From NCBI GenBank assembly GCA_018241185.1, contig JAFEEH010000229.1:1-53152 (forward strand): 53,152 nt of DNA, read 5' to 3'. Source of the stretch: Pseudomonadota bacterium. GTDB taxonomy: Bacteria > Pseudomonadota > Gammaproteobacteria > Burkholderiales > Burkholderiaceae_C. Shown here piece by piece: positions 46,158 through 53,152 of this stretch. How positions within the stretch are numbered: the first letter of the stretch is position 1; the number at the start of each line of letters is the position of its first letter. Below the pieces are notes generated by a model, which made no database searches, was not told where the DNA came from, and was given only the letters and a program-made list of their open reading frames with translations. The translations under genes were made by a program, and so were the position numbers.

Positions 46158-47906
46158 TTGAAGTACTACGTTCTGCCCGTACTGATTGGGGCGGCCTCTA
46201 CCTGGGCGCTTGCCCAGCAAACTCCTACCTCCCCCCAACCCTTCATCGAACAGCAACGCCAACAAGAGCGCGAGCGCGCCCTGCGCGAGCAGAACGAACG
46301 CCAGATCGACGAACGCCTGCCCGCGCCCGCCGCTCGCCCCGTCTCCCGCATCCTCGATGCTGAGACCCCGTGCTTCCGCATCGACCGCGTGCTGCTCGTG
46401 GGCGACGCCTCCGATTCCTTCCAGTGGGCCGTCTCGCCCTCGGTCCTGTCCGGCACCTCCGGTGATGACTCCCCCCTGGGCCGCTGCCTCGGCACCTCCG
46501 GCGTCAACGTCGTCCTGGCCCGCGCCCAGGCCGAAGTCATCGCCCGTGGCTGGACCACCACCCGCGTCCTCGCCGCCCCGCAGGACCTGACGAGTGGTGT
46601 GCTGACCCTCACCCTCGTCCCCGGCCGCATCGCCGCCATCCGCCTGTCTGCCGATTCCACCGTGCCGTTGCTGGGGCAGGGCGCCTTGCTCGCCACCGCC
46701 ATTCCGGCATCCCCTGGCGACCTGCTGAACCTGCGCGCCATCGAGCAGGGCCTGGAGAACCTCAAGCGTTCCCCCACCGCCGAAGCCGACATCCAGATCG
46801 AGCCGTCCTCCGCCCCCAACGCCCAGCCCGGCGAGAGCGACCTGGTCGTCAAGTACGTCCAGTCCAAGAAGTGGCGCCTGTCCATGAACCTGGACGACAG
46901 CGGCACCGAGGCGACGGGCCGCTACCAGGGCGGCATCACCGCCTCGCTGGACAACTCCCTGGGCCTGAACGACCTCTTCTACGTCAACGTCAACCACAAC
47001 ATCGGCCGGCGCTTCTTGCGCGATGCCGACCGCGGCACCGAGGGCCAGACCCTGCACTACTCCGTGCCCTACGGCTGGTGGCTGCTGGGCTTCACCGCCT
47101 CCAACAACCAGTACTTCCAGACCATCGCCGGCCTGAACCAGAGCTACATCTACGCGGGCAAGACCAACAACGCCGAGCTCAAGCTGACGCGCATGCTCTG
47201 GCGCGACCAGCACCGCAAGACCAGCGCGAGCCTCAAGGCCTGGCGCCGCGAATCGCGCAACTTCGTGGACGACGCCGAAGTGGGCGTCCAGCACCGCGTC
47301 ACCGGCGGCTGGGAACTGGCCGTCAACCACAAGGAGTTCATCGAGACCCAGGCCGGCACCGCCACCCTGGAGGGCACGCTGGCCTACAAGCGCGGCACCG
47401 GTGGCTTCGGCGCCAGGCCGGCACCGGAAGAGGCGTACGACGAGGGCACTTCGCGCATGAAGCGCTACACCGCCGAGCTCAGCGCCAACGTGCCCTTCAA
47501 GCTCGGCGAACAGAAGTTCCGCTACAGCGGGCTCATCCGCGCCCAATGGAACCGCACGCCGCTCACCCCGCAGGACCGCTTCGCCATTGGAGGCCGCTAC
47601 ACCGTCAGAGGCTTCGATGGCGAGACGAGCCTGATGGCCGAGCGCGGCTGGCTGATCCGCAACGACGTCGGCTGGGGCATCGGGCAAAGCGGCGCAGAGC
47701 TGTACACCGGCCTGGACTACGGCCATGTGGGCGGTCCCAGCACCAAGTACCTGCTGGGCAACCATCTGGCCGGCGCCGTGGTGGGCGTGCGGGGGGCGTG
47801 GAAGAACCTGAGCTACGACGTGTTCGTCGGCGCGCCGGTGTGGAAGCCCGAGGGCTACCGCACGGCGCGGGTGACGGCGGGGTTCAACCTCAATGTGAGC
47901 TTCTAA
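46158..47906 (+). CDS. cdiB: CdiB/FhaC-type outer-membrane transporter
   Basis: A 582-residue two-partner secretion transporter. It begins with TTG 46158, supported by AGGA about 8 bases upstream, giving the signal peptide MKYYVLPVLIGAASTWALAQ. An H1-like Gln/Glu/Arg-rich helix (QQRQQERERALREQNERQID), POTRA domains with CFRIDRVLLVGD and LTLTLVPGRI, and a C-terminal beta barrel with FAIGGRYTVRGFDGE and the final aromatic residue (LNVSF) follow. It exports CdiA across the outer membrane. It is encoded downstream of cdiA, the Burkholderia-type gene order. GC-rich codon use resumes here. Confidence 0.92.
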   Translation: MKYYVLPVLIGAASTWALAQQTPTSPQPFIEQQRQQERERALREQNERQIDERLPAPAARPVSRILDAETPCFRIDRVLLVGDASDSFQWAVSPSVLSGTSGDDSPLGRCLGTSGVNVVLARAQAEVIARGWTTTRVLAAPQDLTSGVLTLTLVPGRIAAIRLSADSTVPLLGQGALLATAIPASPGDLLNLRAIEQGLENLKRSPTAEADIQIEPSSAPNAQPGESDLVVKYVQSKKWRLSMNLDDSGTEATGRYQGGITASLDNSLGLNDLFYVNVNHNIGRRFLRDADRGTEGQTLHYSVPYGWWLLGFTASNNQYFQTIAGLNQSYIYAGKTNNAELKLTRMLWRDQHRKTSASLKAWRRESRNFVDDAEVGVQHRVTGGWELAVNHKEFIETQAGTATLEGTLAYKRGTGGFGARPAPEEAYDEGTSRMKRYTAELSANVPFKLGEQKFRYSGLIRAQWNRTPLTPQDRFAIGGRYTVRGFDGETSLMAERGWLIRNDVGWGIGQSGAELYTGLDYGHVGGPSTKYLLGNHLAGAVVGVRGAWKNLSYDVFVGAPVWKPEGYRTARVTAGFNLNVSF

Positions 47907-48030
47907 GTAGGTACCACGACCAAGACAGGACCTGCGTTCAGATGTTCAAGGCCTGGAAGAGTCCGGTCAGCGGCACAGAGGAGCGGAGGAGGGCGTGACA
48001 GTGAGCCGTGCCCTCGATCTTGCCGCCCAA

Positions 48031-48909
48031 TCAGAACGCCGCAGGCCGCCACTTCAGCAGACGCTTCTCCAGCGTCGTCAGCAGGAAGTCCGCGAGCAGC
48101 GCGACCACGGCCAGCACGATCATGGCGGCGAATACGCCGCTGGCATTGAAGGCGCCTTGCGCGGTGGCGATCAGCAGGCCGATGCCTTCCTTGGCGCCGA
48201 GGAATTCGCCGACCACGGCGCCTACCAGCGCGAAGCCGAAACTCACGTGCAGGCTGGCCAGGATCCACGACATGGCCGAGGGGATGACCACGGCGGTGGT
48301 GAGTTGCCGTGGCGAGGCACCGAGGATCTGCGCGTTGGCGATCATGTACTTGTCGGCCTCGCGCACGCCCTGGAACGCGTTGCCGAAGACGACGAAGAAC
48401 ACCATGACCACTGCCAGCGCCACCTTCGAGGCCATGCCCAGGCCCAGCGCAATGACGAAGACCGAACCGAGCACCACGCGCGGGATCGAGTTGGCGATCT
48501 GGATGTAGAGGCTGAACACATCCGACAGCAGTTTGTTGCGGCCCAGCAGGATGCCGGCGATGACGCCAGCCACCGAGCCGATGAGGAAGCCGAGCACGGT
48601 CTCCTCGAGCGTGACGGCGACCTGCATCCACAGCGAGCCCTGCGAGGTGCCGTCGCGCACCCATTCGACGATCTGCGCCCAGATCAGTGAGGGCTGCGAA
48701 TAGAAGAAGGGGTCGATCCACTTCATGCGGGCGGCGATCTCCCAGCCGCCCAGCGCGACGACCAGCACCACGAGGCGCAGGCCGATGATGAGGCGGCGGC
48801 GGCCGCGGATGGCGCGCTGCGCGATCTCGGATTCGCGCGCGAGTGCTTCGTCGCTGAGCGCGGCGGGGAGGGTGCCCGGCACGGCGCCGGGGGATGCGAT
48901 GGCGTTCAT
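48031..48909 (-). CDS. ABC transporter permease (SsuC/TauC-like)
   Basis: A 292-residue BPD-type permease with six predicted helices, the first near LRLVVLVVALGGWEIAARMK. The EAA loop is QILGASPRQLTTAVVIPSAM. The cytoplasmic N-terminus is long, about 40 residues. It is one of three minus-strand genes (binding protein 49867-50886, ATPase 49055-49852, permease) encoding an NMT1/SsuA-type importer. Substrate unknown; nitrate, taurine, sulfonate or aromatic acid importers share this fold. Confidence 0.88.
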   Translation of the reverse strand: MNAIASPGAVPGTLPAALSDEALARESEIAQRAIRGRRRLIIGLRLVVLVVALGGWEIAARMKWIDPFFYSQPSLIWAQIVEWVRDGTSQGSLWMQVAVTLEETVLGFLIGSVAGVIAGILLGRNKLLSDVFSLYIQIANSIPRVVLGSVFVIALGLGMASKVALAVVMVFFVVFGNAFQGVREADKYMIANAQILGASPRQLTTAVVIPSAMSWILASLHVSFGFALVGAVVGEFLGAKEGIGLLIATAQGAFNASGVFAAMIVLAVVALLADFLLTTLEKRLLKWRPAAF

Positions 48910-48934
48910 GGTCGTGTGTCTCTTCGGTTTTGGC

Positions 48935-49047
48935 TCCCTCTCCCTCTGGGAGAGGGCTGGGGTGAGGGCGCTGGGCGGTCAATACGGTGCAGGCAGGCGA
49001 AGGCCGCGCGGCCCTCACCCGCACCCTCTCCCGGAGGGAGAGGGTGC
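48935..49047. repeat. Inverted pair of CCCTCTCCC-type intergenic repeats
   Basis: The left arm TCCCTCTCCCTCTGGGAGAG, continuing GGCTGGGGTGAGGGC (to 48969), and the right arm GCCCTCACCC, then CTCTCCCGGAGGGAGAGGG (49011-49047), are inverted relative to each other with 41 bases between. Each arm can form its own hairpin. The unit is common in intergenic DNA of many proteobacteria. It separates the ATPase and permease genes of one operon, so it could lower permease expression. Confidence 0.75.
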
Positions 49048-49054
49048 AAGACGG

Positions 49055-49852
49055 TCAATGAATCGCGACTTCCTCGCGCAGGTCGTCCCAGATGCGCTTG
49101 GAGAGCTCGATGAACTGCGGGTCGTAGCGCACCTGGCTCATCACGCGCGGACGCGGCAGGTCGATCTCGTACACGCGCTTGAGCGTTCCGGGCCGCGCCG
49201 TGAGCACGAACACGCGATCGGCCAGCGCGATCGCTTCCTCCAGGTCGTGCGTGATGAACACCACCGAGCCACCCGTGCCCGACCACAGCTGCAGCAGCTC
49301 GTCCTGCATCAGCGTGCGGGTCTGCATGTCCAGCGCCGAGAAGGGTTCGTCCATGAGCAGGATCTCGGGGCTGTTGATGAAGGTCTGCGCCAGCGCGACG
49401 CGCTTGCGCATGCCGCCCGAGAGCTGGTGCGGGTAGTGGTCGCCGAACTTGTCCAGCCCCACGCGGCGGATCCACTCGTCGGCCAGCGCGTGCGCCTCGG
49501 CCTTGGGCTTGCCGCGGAACATCGGGCCGGCGGCGACGTTCTCGCGCACGCTCTTCCAAGGAAACACCGCGTCGGCCTGGAACACGAAGCCGATGCGCGG
49601 GTCGATGCCGTGGATCGGCTGGCCCATGATCTTCACCGTGCCCACGGTGGGCTTGAGCAGCCCGGTGATCATGTTCAGCGTGGTCGACTTGCCGCAGCCC
49701 GTGGGGCCGACGATGGCGACGAACTCGCCGCGCGCCACCGACATGCTGAAGTTGCGCAGCGCCACGGTAGCGTGGCCGTCCTGCGAGATGAAGCGCAGCG
49801 AGACGTTGTCGAAGTCGATGGCCGAGCCGCTGCCCGGCGTGGCGTTCTTCAT
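49055..49852 (-). CDS. ABC transporter ATP-binding protein
   Basis: A 265-residue ABC ATPase starting MKNATPGSGSAIDFDNVSLR. Walker A GPTGCGKST, VFQADAVFPWKSVRENVAAG, signature LSGGMRKRVALAQTF, Walker B ILLMDEPFSALDMQT and ITHD are all present. The group is SsuB/TauB/NrtD-like. It lies 14 bp after the binding protein gene and upstream of the permease gene, from which a pair of intergenic repeats separates it. Confidence 0.92.
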   Translation of the reverse strand: MKNATPGSGSAIDFDNVSLRFISQDGHATVALRNFSMSVARGEFVAIVGPTGCGKSTTLNMITGLLKPTVGTVKIMGQPIHGIDPRIGFVFQADAVFPWKSVRENVAAGPMFRGKPKAEAHALADEWIRRVGLDKFGDHYPHQLSGGMRKRVALAQTFINSPEILLMDEPFSALDMQTRTLMQDELLQLWSGTGGSVVFITHDLEEAIALADRVFVLTARPGTLKRVYEIDLPRPRVMSQVRYDPQFIELSKRIWDDLREEVAIH

Positions 49853-49866
49853 GGCGGCGGCCCCGT

Positions 49867-50886
49867 TCACTTGGCCGCCATCGCCAGGAAGGCGTTGGAG
49901 TAGGTCTTCGACAGGTCGATGTTCTTGCTCTTGACCTGCGGCTTGTAGGTGGCCAGTACCTTCAGCACGGTCTCGGGACCGCCTTCGGGCATCTTCGCGT
50001 CCTTCGTGAACATGGGCAGGGAAGACTTGAGCGCCTGCACGTACAGGCCCTTGTCGCTGCCGTAGTAGTCCTTGGGCATCTTGTCGGCGATCTCCTCGGC
50101 CGAATGGCTGCCGATCCACTGCATGGTGCGTGCGAAGGCGTGGGCCAGCTTGGCGGCCTCGGCCTTGTGCGAGTCGGCCCAGGCGTTCTGCACATAGAGG
50201 CTGGCCGCGGGGTAGAGGCCGCCCAGCGACGCCCTGGCACCTTCCTCGGTGCGCAGATCGACCAGCACCTTGGCATCGCCGGTCTTGAGCAATTCGGAAA
50301 TGGTGGGCTCGGTCGTCATGCCGGCCTGGATGCGGTCCTGCTTGATGGCCGCGATGAAGGTGTTGCCGGCGCCCACGGGCAGCAGCGAATACTCCTTGGA
50401 CGCGACGCCAGCGCGGTCGGCCAGGTAGCGCGTGAGGAAGTCCGTCGACGAGCCCAGGCCCGTGACGCCCAGCGTCTTGCCGCCCTTGGCATCGGCCATG
50501 CTCTTGAAGCCCGCGTTGAAGGCCTTGGTGGACACCATCTCCACCTCGCCGGGCACCTTGCAGAACACGGCGATGGCCTCGATCTCCTTGCCCTTGCTCT
50601 GAAGATCGATGGTGTGGTCGTAGAAGCCGACCACACCCTGCACCGCGCCGGCGATGAGCTGGTTCTCCGCATCCACGCCCGCGGGCTGCGATTGCAGTTC
50701 GACGTTCAGGCCTTCGTCCTTGAAGTAGCCCAGCGCCTCGGTGAGCTTGGCCGGCAGGTAGATGATCTTGTTGATGCCGCCGACCATGAGGGTGATGGGC
50801 GCATCGGCAGCCGAGGCGAGGGGCGCGGCAGCCGCGAGGGCGGTGCCGAGCGCGGCGGCCAGAAGGGTGGAACGGAAGGCGGGCAT
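49867..50886 (-). CDS. NMT1/SsuA-type periplasmic substrate-binding protein
   Basis: A 339-residue exported protein. The signal peptide MPAFRSTLLAAALGTALAAA ends near ASAADA. The mature part has ITLMVGGINKIIYLPAKLTE, ALGYFKDEGLNVELQS and LGVTGLGSSTDFLTRYLADR. These are features of binding proteins for nitrate, sulfonate or aromatic ligands (NMT1/THI5-like). Substrate not determined. An AAGGAGACC ribosome-binding site lies just before the ATG. It is transcribed away from the response regulator gene across a 214-bp promoter gap. Confidence 0.9.
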   Translation of the reverse strand: MPAFRSTLLAAALGTALAAAAPLASAADAPITLMVGGINKIIYLPAKLTEALGYFKDEGLNVELQSQPAGVDAENQLIAGAVQGVVGFYDHTIDLQSKGKEIEAIAVFCKVPGEVEMVSTKAFNAGFKSMADAKGGKTLGVTGLGSSTDFLTRYLADRAGVASKEYSLLPVGAGNTFIAAIKQDRIQAGMTTEPTISELLKTGDAKVLVDLRTEEGARASLGGLYPAASLYVQNAWADSHKAEAAKLAHAFARTMQWIGSHSAEEIADKMPKDYYGSDKGLYVQALKSSLPMFTKDAKMPEGGPETVLKVLATYKPQVKSKNIDLSKTYSNAFLAMAAK

Positions 50887-51100
50887 GGCAGGTCTCCTTG
50901 CGGTGGGTTCGACGACCCCGGGGCGGTTTGCCTCGGTCCGGGCCAGTCTAGGAATCGGCATCCTTCGGCCGGCTTTCAGCGAGGGGGCCCAAGCGTCGTG
51001 GTTAACCCTGAAGTGCGGCGATCGCCCTGCGCGGTGCCGGAGCGGAGGGTCAGCGGCCGGTCAGTTCCACGGTGCGGCCTTCCTAGAATCGGCACCTGCC

Positions 51101-51775
51101 ATGAAGCTGCTGCTCATCGAGGACAACGCCGAACTGGCCCATTGGCTGGCCAGCCTGCTGCGCGCGCAGGACTTCGTGGTCGACCATGTGGAAGACGGCG
51201 ACGCGGCCGATCGCCTGCTGCAACAACAGCGCTACGACGTGGTACTGCTCGACCTGAACATTCCGCAGCTGTCGGGCAAGGGCGTTCTGCGCCGCCTGCG
51301 CGAGCGGCGCGACGACGTGCCCGTGATGATCCTCACCGCGGCCGACTCGCTCGACCAGAAGGTGCTGTGCCTGGAGATCGGTGCGGACGACTACCTCGTC
51401 AAGCCGGTGGAGGTGCGCGAACTGGTGGCGCGCATCAAGGTGCTGATCCGCCGGCAGGTGCCGGGCAAGGCCAACGACATCGTGTGCGGCGACCTGCGCT
51501 ACGACCTGCGTACGCGGCAGTTCACGCTGGCCGGCGACGAGCTGGCCTTGCCGCCGCGCGAGCGCAGCCTGCTCGAGACGCTGGTGCTCAAGGCCGGCAG
51601 CACCGTGTCCAAGCAGGCGCTGGTCGACAGCATCTTCGGCCTGGACGACGAGCCCAGCGCGGATGCCGTCGAGCTCTACATCCACCGGCTGCGCAAGAAG
51701 CTCGAGGCCAGTCAGGCCACCATCATCACGCTGCGCGGCGTGGGCTACCTGCTGCGCCTGCGGGACGGGGCCTGA
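51101..51775 (+). CDS. OmpR-family response regulator, TctD-like
   Basis: A 224-residue two-domain regulator. The receiver domain begins MKLLLIEDNAELAHWLASLL and has D51 as phosphoacceptor (VVLLDLNIPQLSG) and the conserved Lys in GADDYLVKPVEVRE. The C-terminal OmpR-type winged helix includes LPPRERSLLETLVLKAGSTV and VELYIHRLRKKLEASQATII. TctD-like regulators respond to carboxylates and induce uptake systems. The gene diverges from the ABC importer at 49867, the most likely target, and is immediately followed by the sensor kinase gene. Confidence 0.9.
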   Translation: MKLLLIEDNAELAHWLASLLRAQDFVVDHVEDGDAADRLLQQQRYDVVLLDLNIPQLSGKGVLRRLRERRDDVPVMILTAADSLDQKVLCLEIGADDYLVKPVEVRELVARIKVLIRRQVPGKANDIVCGDLRYDLRTRQFTLAGDELALPPRERSLLETLVLKAGSTVSKQALVDSIFGLDDEPSADAVELYIHRLRKKLEASQATIITLRGVGYLLRLRDGA

Positions 51776-53152
51776 GTGCGCTTCAGCCTGCGCGCACGGC
51801 TCGTCGCGTGGCTGCTGCTGCCGCTGTCGCTCTTCGTCGCGGTGTGCGCGTGGCTCAGTTGGCGCAACGCGGCGGCCGTGGCCGACTACGTGCAGGACCA
51901 CGACCTGCTCTCGTCGGCCAAGGTGCTGTCGGACCGGCTGATCTGGGAAGGCGACAACGTGCAGGCCAGCGTGCCGCCTTCGGCATTGAGCCTGTTCGTG
52001 TCGCCGGCGCACGACCGCGTGTTCCTCAGCGTGATCGGCAGCGACGGCGAGGTGCTGGCCGGCTCGCCCGACTTCCCGATGCCGGTGCGCCTGGCGCTCG
52101 CGGGCGTCGACCGTGCGCAGTGGTACGACACGCGGCTCGACGGCCTCGAGCTGCGTGCCGTCGTCACTCGCCGGGCGATGTACGAGGCCGGCGGCTCGCG
52201 CGAGATCACCGTCGCCGTGGGCAAGACCACGAAGAGCCGCGACCAGATGCTCCACACGCTGTGGTGGCCCACGGTGGAATACCTGCTGGTGGCGCTGCTG
52301 CTGGCCGTGCTGGTCAGCGCGCTGGCGCTCACCTGGGAGCTGCGGCCCATCGTGCGCATGAACCGGCAGCTGGCGGGACAGGACCCGCTGCACCTGGACT
52401 TCGCCATCGACGCCCGTGGCCTGCACACCGAGCTGCGGCCCGTCGCCGACACCGTCAACACCTTCGCACGGCAGCTGCGCGCACATTCGCAGGCGCAGCG
52501 GCGCTTCATTGCCGATGCGGCGCATCAATTGCGCACGCCGCTGGCCCTGCAGTCCTCGCAGATCGAGTACGCGCGCTTCACCCGCGCGCGCCGACAGGAC
52601 TGGGACACGCGCCGCGCCGACATGGATGCGATGTGGGAGCAGATGGCGACCAGCAACCGGCGCCTGGTCGATGTGACGAACAAGCTGCTGACACTGGCAC
52701 AGGCCGAGCATGGCGATGCGCAGGCGCACCTGGAGCCGCTGGACCTGGCGGCTGCCGCGCTGGCCGCCGTCGAGCAGCTCGCCGGCCTGGCCGAGCGGCG
52801 GCGGATCGACCTCGGCATGGCCTTGCCCGCGGCCGATGGTGGGGCGGTAGGGGTGTGGGCCCAGCCGGCGCTGCTCGATGCGCTGCTGGCCAACCCGGTC
52901 GACAACGCGCTGCGCTACACCCCCGAAGGCGGCCGCGTCACCGTGGGCGTGAAGCGCGAGGGCACGCAGGCCGTCTTCTGGGTCGAGGACGATGGGCCGG
53001 GCATCCCGGCCGAGGCGCGCGAGCGGGTGTTCGAGCGCTTCTATCGCGTCGCTGCCGACACCGAAGGCACCGGGCTGGGCCTGGCCATCGTGCGTGAGGT
53101 GGCACGCGCGTTCCGTGCCACGGTCGAGCTGGGCGCGCCGCCGGGCGGGCGG
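51776..53152 (+). CDS. TctE-like sensor histidine kinase, 3' end beyond window
   Basis: An open frame from GTG 51776 (one base after the regulator's TGA) to the end of the window, 459 codons, no stop seen. TM1 is near residues 8-27 (LVAWLLLPLSLFVAVCAWLS) and a periplasmic domain follows. TM2 is near 165-187 (YLLVALLLAVLVSALALTWE). A HAMP-like linker and the HisKA site DAAHQLRTPLALQ give H250. The ATPase shows DNALRYTPEGG, EDDGPGIP and GTGLGLAIVREV, so the catalytic core is nearly complete. It forms the partner of the regulator at 51101. Confidence 0.9.
   Translation, partial: MRFSLRARLVAWLLLPLSLFVAVCAWLSWRNAAAVADYVQDHDLLSSAKVLSDRLIWEGDNVQASVPPSALSLFVSPAHDRVFLSVIGSDGEVLAGSPDFPMPVRLALAGVDRAQWYDTRLDGLELRAVVTRRAMYEAGGSREITVAVGKTTKSRDQMLHTLWWPTVEYLLVALLLAVLVSALALTWELRPIVRMNRQLAGQDPLHLDFAIDARGLHTELRPVADTVNTFARQLRAHSQAQRRFIADAAHQLRTPLALQSSQIEYARFTRARRQDWDTRRADMDAMWEQMATSNRRLVDVTNKLLTLAQAEHGDAQAHLEPLDLAAAALAAVEQLAGLAERRRIDLGMALPAADGGAVGVWAQPALLDALLANPVDNALRYTPEGGRVTVGVKREGTQAVFWVEDDGPGIPAEARERVFERFYRVAADTEGTGLGLAIVREVARAFRATVELGAPPGGR

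Noticed and set aside
50104-53097. 997-residue plus-strand open frame
   Set aside because: Runs antisense to the binding protein and out of frame with the response regulator and sensor genes, which have full motifs.

Overview
The window reads as chromosomal DNA of a GC-rich betaproteobacterium, most likely a member of the Comamonadaceae (Variovorax/Acidovorax-like). The evidence is the codon use, the gene families, a two-hairpin intergenic repeat present in six copies, and a REP-like palindrome built on CTGAGCTTGTCGAAG. The assignment rests on pattern recognition, not on a search. No tRNA, rRNA, CRISPR array, transposase or integrase was seen. Both ends cut genes: a metR-like regulator on the left and a TctE-like sensor kinase on the right.

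Layout. (1) 1-3.3 kb: a MetR-type LysR regulator diverges from an FMN reductase, a DUF1852 protein (MesX) and a core-MetE methionine synthase (MesD), a folate-independent route to methionine. (2) 3.3-7.4 kb, minus strand: a small unknown protein, a GFA-type zinc protein, a transglutaminase-like protein, MnmC and YggX. (3) 7.4-17.4 kb: organosulfur and sulfate assimilation: a sulfate-binding protein, ssuE-ssuA-ssuD-ssuC-ssuA2-ssuB, metY, ssuF and an EamA exporter. Sulfonate sulfur released as sulfite can be reduced to sulfide, captured by MetY as homocysteine and methylated by MesD, so regions 1 and 3 can form one pathway. (4) 17.5-19.9 kb: an AT-richer array of small unknown genes with a recurring spacer motif, including one gene broken by an in-frame TGA. 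(5) 19.9-25.5 kb: a PaiB-like protein, a possible structured RNA ending in a strong terminator, an acyl-CoA dehydrogenase/PIG-L deacetylase/NodS-like methyltransferase cluster, and glutamine-dependent NAD synthetase. (6) 25.5-35.9 kb: a lipoprotein, a 2Fe-2S ferredoxin-like protein, a hybrid histidine kinase, a membrane sulfatase/phosphoethanolamine-transferase-like protein, a cold-shock/DUF1294 fusion, a short CoA transferase, a DECR1-like reductase and an MFS transporter.

(7) 36-47.9 kb is the most distinctive region: a contact-dependent inhibition (two-partner secretion) locus. A roughly 3000-residue CdiA/FhaB-type exoprotein is followed by two small AT-rich genes (a candidate immunity gene and a second, Imm42-like gene) and then the outer-membrane transporter CdiB. 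The order A-I-x-B is that of Burkholderia-type bcpAIOB loci, but the toxin junction is an E. coli-like AENN motif. I recognise no toxin family in the roughly 170-residue C-terminal tip, so this is the best candidate here for an undescribed effector/immunity pair. (8) 48-53.2 kb: an NMT1/SsuA-type ABC importer on the minus strand, and a divergent TctD/TctE-like two-component system that may control it.
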